Positions 25,101-40,100 of a stretch of 64,000 nt of DNA are shown piece by piece. The DNA is from Athripsodes cinereus (taxonomy: Eukaryota; Arthropoda; Insecta; Trichoptera; Leptoceridae): positions 28,187,237 through 28,251,236 of the forward strand of contig OX388307.1 of assembly GCA_947579605.1 (NCBI GenBank), written 5' to 3'. Position numbers and translations under genes: made by a program. Within the stretch, counting starts at the first letter, position 1. Every line of letters begins with the position of its first letter. Under the pieces are notes generated by a model. It worked only from the letters and a program-made list of their open reading frames with translations, did no database searches and was not told the origin of the DNA.

Positions 25101-28100
25101 GAAAATATTAAAGATTACATATAATTCAAATAGTGTTCTGTTTTATAATGCATAATACATTTATAGAGAAAATTTATTTCTAAATGTACCATGCGAAGGA
25201 AGTGTGTAAGGATAGATCTATTTGGAGCTCTGTTCTCTGCCTACCCCACTTGGGACATGGCCTGAGGGTATAGTATAGTATAGTTAATATCTTTTATAGT
25301 TTTCGGTATACATATCGTGTTTTGTGAAGAGTCCATCACTTCATTTTAACTGCGCATTGTAAGATTCGATTACAATATATTTATATGACAAATGTGTAAG
25401 GTTTGTCCAGATGAAATGAAGAAGTAAAATGTATATACTGTAGTAACTTACTACAAATATTTGTATGTTACGTAGTAATATTGATAGTGTTCATAATATA
25501 CTCTGCGTTTCTCGGAATTGTCTGGTAGGTTTTGCCAATGTTTCTATCCCTCCACAAATCTCCCAAACATATTTATGCGCAAAGTGGCTAAGTTATATAA
25601 ATTAAAATTATCATCTTTTACAAATAGTTTTGTGACCTTCCTTTGTTTGATGGTATTTATTTATTGATTTTATTTACGGCATAATTGCCTTTGTTTACAA
25701 AAATATTATAAAGTGGATAATTTTACAAAATACAGAAGCTAATAAAATAAAGAAGTTGTCAAATAATAATGTTTAATTGTGGATATATATATTTTATATG
25801 TCTGTTACCTATCAATCTACCTCCTTGGTTAATAGGAATGGAGATGGTATTTAAAATGTGTGTGATAAAACTACGTGATTTTTATTAAGCTTGATAGCAT
25901 AATATTGAGATGAACAATCACATTGTTATTCACTGTGTCGGTGTTTAGGTAGTAGAATTCCATAGCAAAATTAATAAATGTCCTAATAAGACGAAAGATG
26001 TCTCTCTCGTCGAATAAATCAATAGTAGAATAAAACGCTTGTTTTATTAATTTAGAATCACATTGTTATCATAATAGCTAACGACTACCTGTTATTTTGT
26101 TATAAATGCTCTTATTTTTTACTGCTGTTGAATTTTCCATCCATCCTGAATGTCTTATTTTTGCACAGGGAAGGTAATTAATATGCATGTTTATTACACG
26201 GAGTTGGCCCACTGGCTCTCCCACTTGTGGGATATGCCGTGATGGTATAGAAGTAGTAGTGGCTGTTGAATTTTCTATGAATAAACATTCATGCATTTCC
26301 AGTTTGTCTTTCGATTTTCGGACCGTACACATGAGGTTCACGGTTCGATCCCAGGTGCCAGCAAACTCCCCTTTCACGACACAAGCTTTTAACTTACTGT
26401 AAAAGGTGTATGAGGTTATATTGGGTTTATAATGTACACATTTTTTAGGAGCAGGGACCAATTTGAGAGAAACATCAATAATCTTTAATGATAAGGGGTA
26501 GAATAGACTATCTGTAAAATATCTGAATAAATTAAACTATTAATTTGAGATCTTAGACCGCTTATTATTATTTAGATTGGGAACTCTTGATGTGTACAAA
26601 AGTGATATAGTAGGTATTACCGTTATAAATCAATTTCTACTGTGATAGAATTAAATTTATAGTTTCATGATATAAAAAATAATAAAACATCAATTTTATT
26701 AGTACGCAAGAATTCCCATCTTTTTTATTGGAGTCTAGTTAATATCTGGAATTTTTTGTTGTTGTCATAACTAGCGTAAGTGTTGTGTGATGTAATGACG
26801 TTTGGAAGACACGTCCGTGGGTAGATCTATATTAAGATGCGCTGTTGACAGACCATTTACATTATAATTTAACTTATATTGTTTTTGTAATCGCACATGT
26901 GGTTCCCATCTTATATGAAATGTATAAGATTATGTTGTAGCTTATTTGAAGTAACATGTCTTTTTATAACACGCTTAGGTTATTTGTGAAATGTCAACTA
27001 ATTGCTAAAGTTGCCAATAAAGCTTTCTAAAATAAGTGTTGTGTAACAACAGTGTTTTTTTTATTTGTTAAAATATTCACTTGCATAATAATTATTTGTA
27101 TAAAGAAATAAACAATTAGAACATTGTATACCTAATGATATGATGTTGCCAATCAAAATAATGTTAATTTTTGTCTTGGCTTTTCGATTTTAAGTCAGCG
27201 AACCAACTGCTTGCAATAAACATGTAAGTCGTCTTCTCCGTGCCAATAAATGTTTAGACATTCAAGATGGGTGGCATACCTCATCGCTGAACTGAAGATG
27301 TCAATTGTATTAAAAACGTGATGTTTTACGAATACCTGCTTTTCGCAGGACATTGGAAAACTTACAGAAAAAATGGGAGTCCTATTCTTTACCGTAGACT
27401 CCACGGGATATAGAAATAGATATATTTAGTATCAAAGTTATTCTATTTCCAAAGTACTCTAGAGTATTTTGTTCTCTTATGTGGTGTTCACATTTGGCGA
27501 ATATCGCCAGGACACCAAAATATCGTCAGCCATTTGAACCGTGTGAACAAAATGACAGCTAGTCTGAAACGATAAAAACTAGTAAAAACGATATCGTCTC
27601 AAGTTGGCCACCTTTCAACTTTTTTCTTTGGTAGAACGTTTCGTGCATGCGTAGATGTGTGTAGTGTCCGTATCTATGGTAAAAACTTTATAACCTATAA
27701 ATTTTATAATGTTCCCGCTTCGTGACACTTGTTATCTTTGTTGTTGGTTTGTGGCGTTTGTTTCCTTAATTAAAAGGCACCTTATAACCTCTACTATAAC
27801 ATTTTCAACTAATAATAAAAACTTCGCGATCTCCATCTCGATATCCGCCATTTTGAAAACAATGTCAATCTGACAGATCGTATCTATATCGGTGGACTGT
27901 GTGAACAGGTGTGACGATCAATGGGCGTCCAACGAATTTTGTTCTTTATGCAAGAGAAATTCGTCTGACGATATTCGCCAAATGTGAACTCCACTTTAGT
28001 GTTATTTTTTAAATGGTGTGAACATAGTTCATGAGGATATAGTCCCTCCTATCCAGATGCAGCAGCACCACTATGGATAGTCACATAACAAAAGTCCTAG

Positions 28101-31100
28101 GCATTTTATAAAGAGAGTCGATAACTCAACCACATAGCCTGTAACGTATACTTGTAATAATTGTTCTGGACAAGACATTAGTAAATTTAAAATTATCTCT
28201 TCCAGAATTTTAATAGATCAACAGTTTTGCGTACATTGGGCGTCAATGGAGTACTTATTTAAGATCATCTGTATTATTTTAGCACATTAAATTTGTTTAC
28301 AAATAATGTGGTTATTATACCTTGAAAGCGAGGCCTTGAATCTTATTCATGTATATATTTTTTTTATTTTAAGTACGAGGGTAAGGTGAAAAGTTCTCGG
28401 CCTGACACAGAGATGTTACTCCAATCAGCAAAAAAATGTGTTCCCCACCTGGGTGCATGTGTCATTAGTTCATATGACAAATTTCAACTTGTTCTCTTAA
28501 GTACCTAGTTTCTTCACATGAATTTTTGCAGTCAACGTCTTGCCTGTTTTTCATGAAAATGAATAAATTTGAGTATCGTGCGGTCATAAAGTTCTTCGTT
28601 TTAGATAGATTAAGCCCTACGGAAATTCATCCAAAGTTGACAAAAGTTTACGGGGACTCTGCTCCTTAAATGTCAACCGTTAAAAAATGGGCAGCTGAAT
28701 TTAAAGGTGGTCGCACATCCCTCGAAGATGACCCATGTGAAGGGTGGCCAAAAACCACAGCCACACCGGAAACCATCGAAAAAGTGCATGATACCGTGTT
28801 AGTCGGCAGACAACTGAAGGTGCATGAGATAGCTGAAGCTCTAGGGATATCGAAAAAAAGGGTCAGAAAAATTTCGCTCAAATACTAAGGGATGAAAAAG
28901 CTCCGCGCAGATAGGGTGCCGCATTTGTTGAATGCCGATCAAAAACAAATTCGCAAATGATTTTTGCAGCAATCTTTGGACCGATAGAATAGGGATCCGA
29001 CCAATTTTGTGCGGTGATTTGTCACCATAGATGAGACATGGGTCCATCACTACACTTCAGAAAGAAACAGCAGTCCAAGCAATGGGTGGAAGCTGGTGGT
29101 TCAGCTCCAAAGAAAGCGAAGTTGATTGCATCTGCTGGAAAGGTCATGGCTACCGTGTTTTGGGATAGAAAAGGTATCCTGGTAATTGATTACCTTGCAA
29201 AAAGCAGAACAATTACAAAAAAATAATACTCCAACCTTTTTAACCAATCTGGATGGCGAAATTCGCGAAAAGAGGCCTGTTTTGAAGAAACAAAATCATC
29301 TTTCATCAAGAAAACGCACCTGTACACAAGAGTGTGTTGGCGATGGGAAAACTGCAAGATTTGGGGTATGATTTGCTCGTCCATTCCCTCTTTTCTCCTG
29401 ATTTGGCACCCTCAGACTTCTTGGTTCCCAAACTTCGAGAAATTTGTTTCTGGGAAGCTCTTCGTATCCGATGAAAAGTTGAAAGGGCTGTAGATGTATA
29501 TTTTCGCAACCTTCCAGACTTTCACTTCCTGGAAGGAGTACTGATGTTGGAGAAATGCTGGATCAAGTGAATTGAAGTCAAGGGAGATTATGTAGTAAAA
29601 TAAAAATTAAAAAAATTAGAAAGCCGCAGTCTTTCATTGTCAGACCGAGAACTTTTCACCTTACCCTCGTAACACTGTAAAAAAATTCTCAAGGTATTGT
29701 GTTAATAAGAATATCTTGTTTGATGGTTATTTATTATTATTTTTCTGTCTGCAGAGGGCAACATAATATAGTCAAAAAAAATTATTCACCACTTTGACTG
29801 CTAAATATTTGTAATATTGTGGGAAAATTTTTGAATGCAAATATATCAGACAAAATGCTAGATTTTTCGATATGCTTTTTAACACAATAATAATAAGTTT
29901 ATTTGACAATATACATCTAACAATATTATTGGTATTTCATATCTACAAAAATACAATGTCGCTACCTTTGCAGAACTGGCCTAAGTGTTTTAGCGAGATT
30001 TTTCAAAGGAGCAGTTTAAATCTTTGTTTTTGTAATAAAAAAAATAATATTTCAAATATCTAAAGCAAGTTTTGACAAGCATTATTATTTGGGAATCTAA
30101 TAACTTTCATTCATTAAATCATCTCGTACCTATTCTTATCATTTCTTATTTCTTAATATGTACTTAACTCAGTTTGACCAAAATTTTCACTTAGGCTAGT
30201 TCTGCATTAAGGTAGTGATGTGTTACAACTGTTAGATTACCTATTTGTGTATCTTTCCATCGAAGATGTATTTTGTGATTTTAAAATGTTTACAATGCCT
30301 TGATTCTCAATATTTGGATAGTTCACTGCATTAGGCTATTGAATAAAAGTAGGATTAGGAATTTGAATGATCACATGTATATTTTTCCGCCCATAGGTTT
30401 CTGATATGTCAACTTAGTTGTCGTGTATAAAAAAAAGTATGTTGTCATTTTTATTATTGTTCTGAATGATTGAATCATTTTCTATTCTTTAATTCCACTT
30501 CACGGGCTATTGAGTCCAACAATAACACGTGGGAATACATCCCATAATTTGACGCTAGACGTTTCTCGTGATTGCCAAAACACGGAGATAATTATCAGGG
30601 GTTCGTTTAATATAAATTGTTATGATCTGTCATGTCATTAATATTATAACTACTCATCTGCTTTTATTGTATCATAGATTCACTGTGGGCGCATGATGTA
30701 TTTGGTTATTCAGATAATATTAGAAATTAGTCTTAGTTTTTTAAGCAGATTCTTGTGTTAAGTATTAATTACAAACCTATTATGGCGACTCTCTTATAAT
30801 TTATTTGGTATTCAAAGATACGTTTTATTATTTTTTAATGTCTACCTATTATGCTTGTGCACTGAAGAATTTAAAATGATGAAAATAGGTATAAACATTT
30901 ATTAATTGTCCACGACACTTTTCTTGGAATCGTAGGTTAAAAAAATTTCCACATTTTAGTTGAATTTGAACTCATTTCTAAAAGCATGGATTTTCGACAC
31001 TTTGAAACGTGTCATTCAATTTTTTTCATTTCTACGACACGTGAGTAATCATATTAATTCTTTATTATCATCTGTAGGCCGTTGGTTTGGCACAACTTGG

Positions 31101-34100
31101 AATCGTCAGGCAATTATAAACAATTTTTCGCAAACAATACAATTACCACAAATCACTACGTAAAAAAAGTTATTTCGAGAGTTAAAAGCCCAAAATAGCT
31201 TCACATCAGTGTATGTAAAAAAATTAAATAATAAATAAATTGGTCAATGTCAATTAGGGTGAACAATCACATTTAGCATTTCGTCGATGTTGTAAAAGGC
31301 TTTTCCAACAAGATAGCTTTTCACCTCTCTCGGGTATTCTACATAATCGAGTGCCTTTACATTATTGGGCAACTTATTATACAAGCGTATGCTAAAACTC
31401 TATAAAATTTTAACCAATCTATGCTTAAAGGGTCGTCCATCTTGCTTACAATGAGTATCGTAATTGTGATGGTCTAAGTTCAGGGTAGTATTATATATGT
31501 TTTTATAGAAATAAAGTAGGCACTATATATAAAGACTTGGCAATGTAAGCACTCCCTGAACTCACTGATGTTCACTGAAGGCAATAGTACATGTTTCTTT
31601 GGGTTTTATATCCATTAGTTCCCACAATCGCTCAATTCCATACGCCAACAACTTAAATAATAATAATAACTAGACAACTTATTTATGATGCGCCGTTTTG
31701 TGGAAAAACCACCGCAAGGGCCCATTCAAGAATCATAACACCTCCTGAACAATAGGGTTTTTAACCTCGTCTTGAACACCTCCACACTCTAAAATTCTAA
31801 TATTCCAAGATAAAGAGTGATTAATTAAGTACTCATTAAACTGTTATTTATTTGTCATTATTATTTGATAATTACCAACAATATGTTGTGTGTTTTTATT
31901 TGACTATCAAATTTGATGTGTCTCGTATGAATCTACCACCTCAGAGTGTTATACACCTATGTCTATGAGGGGACTATTTTAAGAATCATTTATAATATAT
32001 ATTATATTATCCACGTTCCTCAAATACCAAAGCTTCACAACAAAATATACACATATAGATGTTATATTCAAATAGAGATGTGTGAAATAGTCTCTTCGTT
32101 ACTAATTATAATACACCAACAAACATATTGTTTGTACTCTATTCTATGAGAAAAATTGACAAATATTTCTTACATAATAAAACACTAAATATTGTTTTTT
32201 ATTGATAAAAATAATGCCGTCTCCCAGAAGTGGAGTGGTCAGTAAACTAAACGCACATAATAAACATGCCTGCCATTCTCTCCGTGCCAATAAAAATGAG
32301 ACATTCATGATGGGTGGCTCACTTCTCCACCGTTGAATTAAATAGGATAAATATTTTTACAGGACATTGGAATGTACAGAAAAGAGTAGGATATCGTAGA
32401 ATAATAATTTAATGGTATTAATTGTATGGTTTAGTTCAGTGGTTCCCAAACTTTTAATTTCGAAATTATTCAAATTATAAATCAGAAGCGTACCACTGAA
32501 CTGAATTTAAAAACGTTTTATCTAATTATTTACTGTGTATGTCCTATGGCCATGGCTGCTTACGTACCACCTGAATAATTGACGCCTAACACTGGTGGTA
32601 CGCGTACCATAGTTTGGGAATCACTGGTTTAGTTGATAAAAATATGAATTTAAACAAAGTATGTCTTCACTTTTCATATTTTCCCTTTGTAGTGTCAAGA
32701 ATATATATTTGGTTTGACCACACTTTTTCGTAAGTTTTCTGGTGTTCTGTTAGAGCCAAAAATTGGCAAAACAACATGTTTGATATAATATGTAACATCT
32801 TCAGTATAATGATCTGGTGTACCCATTCTGATTGTTTTGTTTTTTACTACTACTATACCATCACGACATATTCCACAATTGGGGTAGCCAGTAGACCAAC
32901 TATATGTGGTAAACATACAAGCTGTTTTCTTGGTGCTCACAAAAAAATAAGACGACATTCAGGATGGGTGGCAAACCTCTTTATTTTTAGACTGCATGAA
33001 AAAGACAACTTTTATGTTGTTGCACAGTGTATAATTGTTTGAGAGAAGCTTGTCTATATAATTAATAGATAAAATAATGTAAATGTTATCAATTTTGGAT
33101 TCTTCACCTGTGTGTTGTTGTCGGTTACCGTGAGCAGGTCGATGAATCTCAGTCATTGGCACACACTACTGATCTATATTTATCCCTTCCCTTGATGTCT
33201 TTTCCTTCTTTACATCTTCACTGTCATATTCTTTTTAGTCAATCTTCTACTATACTACTACTACTATACCATCACGGCATATCCCACAAGTGGGGTAGCC
33301 AGCAGACCAGCTGCATATAAAACATGCAAGCTGTCTTCTCCGTGCCAATATAAAATTAAGACATTCAGGATGGGTGGCAAATCTCATCGCCGAATTTAAG
33401 ATGTAAAATGTCTTATTTTTTCGAACACCTGCCTGTTACAGGACACTCGAAAACTTATGGAGAAGAGTGGGAGACCAATTCTTTACCGGGTGCTCCACGG
33501 GATTTAGTCAATCTTACTTGAATTCAATTCTTTTGGATCACACCTATAGTAATATGTCATGTAAAATATCAAAATTTAGGTTTTGTTCTTGTCGTTTAGG
33601 TTCAAATAAATTTCGTGAAAGTAAACAGTGTTTGTGTTTAAATTATTTTTTATAATTTATATCATAATCCACCATTATTGTTATGGCTAAAATTTATACC
33701 ATTACAAAAAAATGATATTGTAGATTGTAAAAAAAAGGTTTCGTTCGTCCTTCCTTCAGTGAAATAATGTAAAATATTAAATAAATTGTGACAATCGTGA
33801 CTTCAGTGGTGAGGCTTGTCACTCATTTTGAATATTTTTTTATAACCCTAACAGGAAGTAGTGTATTTTGATAACATGCAGGTACATAATGTGTTTGTTG
33901 GCTTCTCCATATGACAGAATATCTGTCCATATCCCATTAATTTATTTATTTATTCTTTACTGTACATTGATTACAAACAATCACATAAAAAGTATACATT
34001 CAAGTTAGATACAATCAATATACAGAAGGCGAGTTTATTGCAAAGGCGCGATCTCTTCCAACTAACCCATCACAGAATCTCCCACAAGTAGGGTAGTAAC

Positions 34101-37100
34101 TGCTTGTAATAAACGTGCAGGTCATCCTCTCCACATCAATACAAGTTAAGACATTCAGTTTAGCATACCTCATATCTAAACTGAAGATGTTAAATATCTT
34201 AAATTATTGTGATGTTTTGTGAACATCTACCTTTTACAGGACAATCAGAAACTAACAAAAAAGAGTGGCAGAATGAATAGCTTGATCATAAAAATACATA
34301 TATTTGAATATATGGATATGCAACAATGATTTCCTAAGGACATCACACATAGTTCCCAAATGTACACATCTTAAACATTCTTTCCTTCAAACATAATATG
34401 TTTACTCATTCATTATGTAAATAAAACAAATTACGGCAAACAACTGGGTAGTCTTTTGACCGTAATTTGTCTTGTTTATCACTCATTCTCATTACAGTTA
34501 CATTACTTAATTACTCAAGCTGGTACATTTAATTTAAACGCAAACAAAATTAACCATGTGAGATGAGTTTAATGATACCGCATTGGTTGCATTTCTCTTG
34601 CAATTTTCCGTATGTTGTTTCGTAAATAAATCAAAGACTTTATGCACAGTGGGCAATGAGTTTCTAATTTGGTGTAATTTAATGGGTTTAATGGTCTTTG
34701 CATAACTGACCCATTTGCTAATTTTATTGAACATGTAAAAGTCACCAGTCACGTGATCTCTCTCACTACACTTGGCATTCACAATCCTCTGGTTTTCCGT
34801 TACTTTGTGTACATCAGAGACATCTATTGGATTATTTTTATTATTTTTTTAGCGCGGAATCAAACCATATTTTCTTATTTTAATACTGGGAGTACTTGAA
34901 TTTGTTTAGCAATTTATCATGAAATTATATTTACAATACAATATGAGTAGAGTAGTTCAGTAAATTATCCTACACTGAACATCGGTAATGTCGTACTGTA
35001 AAAAATTGTATTTTTAAAAGTGTGTAATCCAATTTAATTTCTTTACATGTCATTATGGACTTTTAATCTAAATAAATTGTACAAAATAATATTTAAGTTC
35101 GTATCGATAAATAAATCCGGATACACTCAAAATGTCCTCACAGCAAGCAGCATGTTTTTGTTGTGAAGGTGGATAAGGTCGACAGCAGAAGAGTTTGAAT
35201 ATGAGATTTTCGATTGAAAGTCTGAGATATTAACATCAGCCATACTACTAACAACATCAGTTTATGATGTTTATATTTTTTTGTAAATACTTTATCACAA
35301 GTGTTTAACTTCTCTAAGTAGCTAACATGGGGACTTTGGAACAAGACACCCGATGGTACCCTTTTATTATAAATATTTCTACTTTATTTTACTATTTACT
35401 ACTACTAATTCTATTCCATCATGCCATATCTCGCAAGTGGGGTAGTCAGCAGACCAGCCGCATGCAATACATGTGCATGCTAATCTCTCCGTGCCAACAA
35501 AAATCTAAGATATTCAGGATGGGTGGCAAACGGCATTGCTGAATTTAAGATATAAAATGTCTATATTTTTCGAACACCTGCCTTTTACAGGATACTCAAA
35601 AACTTACGGAAAAATGTGGGTGACCAATTCTTTGCGGAGTGCACCACAGAGACAATTATTACTTCTTATGGGAATTATATTGTGTTAAATAAATTATTTT
35701 CAAGTTCAACAGTTGCATGTGCAAGTTTTCTTTTATAATATACTGTTTTGAGTTTGATTTAGTCATTCAATTATTCTATGATTATAGTTTATAAATATCT
35801 AATTGGACTTCTTGCTTTATTCATCAGCAAAAAAGCTTGTAAAGGTACAAGTTAAAAATTTCATTGTAAGATTTTTTTTTAAAAAAAAAAAAGGACACAT
35901 CTGGGTTTTTTGTTATAAACCCAAACAGAACCTTATACACCTTTCACAGTAAGCTAAAAGCTTGTGTCGTGAAAGGGGAATTTGCCGGCACCTGGGATCG
36001 AACCCCAGACCCCTTGTTGAAGATGGTTAACATCTTGTATTCAGCGATGTATGTATGTATGTTGGATGATTTTTTCAGCGCCGTTTAATGGAGCATCCAT
36101 CTCAAGAGCAATGAGACTTGGTGCCCATTATAAATATTATAATTCATTATATTCTTTATTCTTCAACATCTCCCGTAGGTCCTTTACAGGACACTTTGGT
36201 TCATCAACGAATGGGAGCAATAAACATAGCATACAAAAAAATAAATTAAAATGACATAACAAGAAATATAGACACATAAATTAATAAAAACATAAATAGA
36301 TGTGTATATGATATATTAACTATAGATAGACCTAAGGCGCACCCCTGGAGAGGGCAGTTTCAAGATGGAAAATAAAATATGAAAAAATGTCCTTAGATAT
36401 CAAGCCCAACATTCAATAGAAAAAAGAAATTGGGTATTTTACCAATTCCCTCTGCCCATAAAAAATTCGATGAGGTTGTTAAGTTACTGCCCTCTCCACT
36501 AGAAAAAAACCTGGGTATGTCTTTGAGGTTGACTATGCTTAGAAAATTATTATGTTTAGTGTACAACATGCAGATACTGGCAATACAGATAGTAGTAACA
36601 TATTCCTGTGGAAACTTTGCATAGAATGTTCTACCACTTCTTCCTGTCAATGTGGAGATATGTGTGTATGTGAAGGTGTGTATAATATGGGAAATGTTTA
36701 TGTTACAATACATCTAGGTATTTGTGTGTATCTCTGTTGCCAATGTTTGTAGAGTTGAATCCAAAAATAGGCAGTTTATTCCTGGCCATTACACATTTCT
36801 CCACCCTGTCGTCGAGCAGTATTCATTCAATACACAAATAGACACAATATAATACCAAGATTTGCTTCAGTTAATATTCAAGCAGTGCACTCAACACTGC
36901 AGCTTCCACTTTTCTCTGCATTTGAAAGAAAACAAACTCGTATGTCATATATTATATTATAATCTATTTACATTGTTGTATGTTTGTGTTTAAATAACTT
37001 TATAGTGTAGTAACTTAAGTGTCTCATCTGTCGTAGATTCCATTTCCTCATCTTGAAGGAACTTGTTGGTTAAATATTATTTGTGTTTGTGTATAAAAAT

Positions 37101-40100
37101 ACCACATTTAAGAATTTTTGTGATTCAGTATTAATTTGACTCCAGTGCGTGCTGTTTATGTGAGATATTGTGTTTGGTATTCCATATATATTAACACTTC
37201 TTCTATAAATAAATTCATAAAACTTTTGCCATCCACATTTTTATGCGTTTTCATATCTTATTATGAATTATTTGAGGTGATACTATTCCCTAACCATGTG
37301 TTTGTACTTTGGTTATGTTTATTTTAACAAATAGTTAATTATATATTGTGAAGACCATATGTCAATGTTCTATATATAGACTCCTGTGTGAGAAACGTGT
37401 GTCTCCCTTTTGATTTATCTTAAGTATCACTTTACTTCCTCATTCAGTGTTGCCAACAGAAAATGGTGTCGGCATACTATTATCTCTATGGAAATTATTA
37501 AATTTTAATAACACTGTTATTAATTTAAATGTGTATGCATGTGTGAAAATTTTTCATATTTCGCAAGACAGAGTTCTGTCAATTTCCTTAATTATAAATC
37601 TACGTTTAATAATCCCTGCGATTGCATGGCAGTCTGCCAAATTATTTATAAATCTTCTTCCTCCATAAACTGCACGTGTATGCTGGATGTTAAAAGGCAA
37701 AGGTTTTATTGCACGATAATGGCGATGTAGTTGTTCACTTTTGGATTATTTATTACGTGAGACAATGATGATTGGTTATTTTATTTGTTGTGACTAAATT
37801 GTTTTGGCATACAAGTATATTGTGATTGGGTGGGTGGGTGTAGTATGTGGGTTTGGAATTGTTATTTACTCATGTTTGCATGAATCACAAATATGTTGTA
37901 AATGTGGCTATTTCCAGATGAATTATTTGATTGCTCTGTTGATATTTATTATAAATTCTTCTCTAAGAAATTTGTATGATTTTTATTTTCTTTAATGTAT
38001 TTTCATTTTTGTTTTATAGGGAGGTACAATCTTAGGTCAACCGGAGAAAATAGAAAAGTTAGGTGACACTTACATCCCATACCAGATATTCATAGATTAT
38101 GTTGTGGGCCTAGGGGATACAACTTTCAGGTTTGAATATTTTTTTAAAATTTGTACAATAACTCTTATTTATAAGGAATCCGGATTAATGTGTGTTGTTT
38201 TTTCTTCTTTATAAGAATGTTTTGTCAATTCTTTGTGTGTGTCTCTCTGAAATAAATATGTAAATAAATACACATTTAACTAAATACATTCAAAATTGCA
38301 TGTTGAATCAACATTCCAACTGTGCTTGATTCTAATGACAGCAACAAGGATACCACAATTCGAATGTGAAAGTTCTGAATATACTTAGATGGTGCAATGC
38401 TGAAGTTTCATTTGAATGTTCTAAAATCCAATATTATACATTGAATTGTATCAAGTGCACTTGGTTTATAAAAACAATGATTAACACACAAATATAAAGG
38501 CGGCAAATATATACAAACAAACCTCTAAAAAATTCTTAAACCAAAGCCACATTACCAAAATTTTCATGCATCTGAAACATTCCACTATAAATAAAATTAA
38601 TATTTTGTAACGTTGTCTTTTGCAGAGGCTCCGAATATAATTTATTTGATCACAACTGCAATACATTCACAGACTCCCTCGCTAACTTCTTGTGTGGAGG
38701 AGGTATACCTAAACACATTCTCGACCTGCCACAGGACATCCTCAATACTCCTTTAGGACAATCTCTCAGACCTCTCATAGATAGTCTAAGTTCTGGAGCA
38801 CAAGTGAGTTATTCAAATGTCATGTCGGAATTGATAATAACGTAAATAAAATAAACTATTTTGAAATATGTGTAAGTCAAAAACACACCTCAATTAATTC
38901 TATTCGTAATTGAGAGTAAACAAAGTAATATTTTCTTTTTTGATTGACTACTGCATTATTTTTTACAATTTAAAAATTTCACATTATTGTAGGGTTTTTC
39001 ATGACAAAATATTTTACAACAGGTTTTAAAAAAATAAATTGCCAGTTCTATAAAGATTAACGGCACGGTTCCATAGAAATTTAAAAGTTTCTTTAAATTT
39101 TCACAGAAAAAAACTTCGAGTAGTACATAATACCTAGTAGAATTTTGACTTATGCTCTATTTTTAATTTCAGAACGTAATAAGTGCAAACGGAATAAGAG
39201 GGAATCGTCAGGAGAGTCCAGATTTTTTGCAGCTTAACACACAAATTGAAGAAGCCAGGTATGTCATTTTATATTTCACAATCAAAATTGAGGAATTATT
39301 AAATATGTCCAGCAGTTTCAAGATGTGAATTTGTTGTAAATAAAATACAGATATTTAGAACGGAAGCTCTTATTAAGAGGCTCACGAGTAAGTTGTGTAT
39401 GCAATAAATATTAGTGTTTTATTTTTAACAAACTCAACATGACTTCCATCGAGTAGCGTCGGTTATGAACATTGCTTCCAGATGTTTTGCTGATGTATTA
39501 TTTGATTTATTGTTTTACATTATTCTTTCCAGATTACAATCACTAGCATTAGAAGAGAAAAGAAATTCAATCAACGAAAAACTTGCTCGCAAAGAGAGAA
39601 AGAAAGAAAAGAAGAAGAAAAAGCTTCTGAAGGAGCAAGAGAAAAATAATCAAAGTTCTTCTGAATATTCTGATTTGAGCAACTCAGGTGAGTTTTTGAT
39701 AATCTTATTTTGTAATAAGTGATATTATTTATCTATCTTTACAATCACAATCTCCCACAAGTGGGGTAGATTAACTGCACATAATAAATGCGCCAGTCAT
39801 CCTCTCCTTGCCAAAAAATTTGACTTTCAGGATCAGTGGCAAACCTCATTGTTGAATTGAAGTTGTTAAATGTCTTATTAGTGCCTTTCATGGGTCACAT
39901 GTATACATGTGGGATCCTATTGTTTGCCGGGGAATCCATTTTTTTTATAATAGATAAAATGTGATTTTGAATTTGAGTTGATATAGATATACATTTAATA
40001 TTGCACATGCATATTTCAGCTTTTTCAAGTTGCAGTTTCTGATTTTAAGTTTTTTTTTTAAGGTTTTGTCCCCACACACTCCAAAAAATCTTCCAAGAAG

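Larger units (their letters stand above)
23284..38019 (+). other. 14.7-kb intron 3 of the PPPDE-PUL gene
   Basis: Holds no host exon that could be recognised. It accumulates mobile elements: a dead mariner, two MITEs, two tRNA-SINE copies, eight or more SINE-like copies and non-LTR remnants. Unassigned stretches of several hundred bases (24330-25190, 29680-31250, 36300-37980) look like ordinary AT-rich intron. Confidence 0.7.

Noticed and set aside
26078..26461. Minus frame of 127 codons
   Set aside because: Runs through a tRNA-derived SINE and a SINE-like copy; no protein family features.
28666..29384. Several short frames on both strands
   Set aside because: Pieces of the broken mariner transposase or its antisense, not separate genes.
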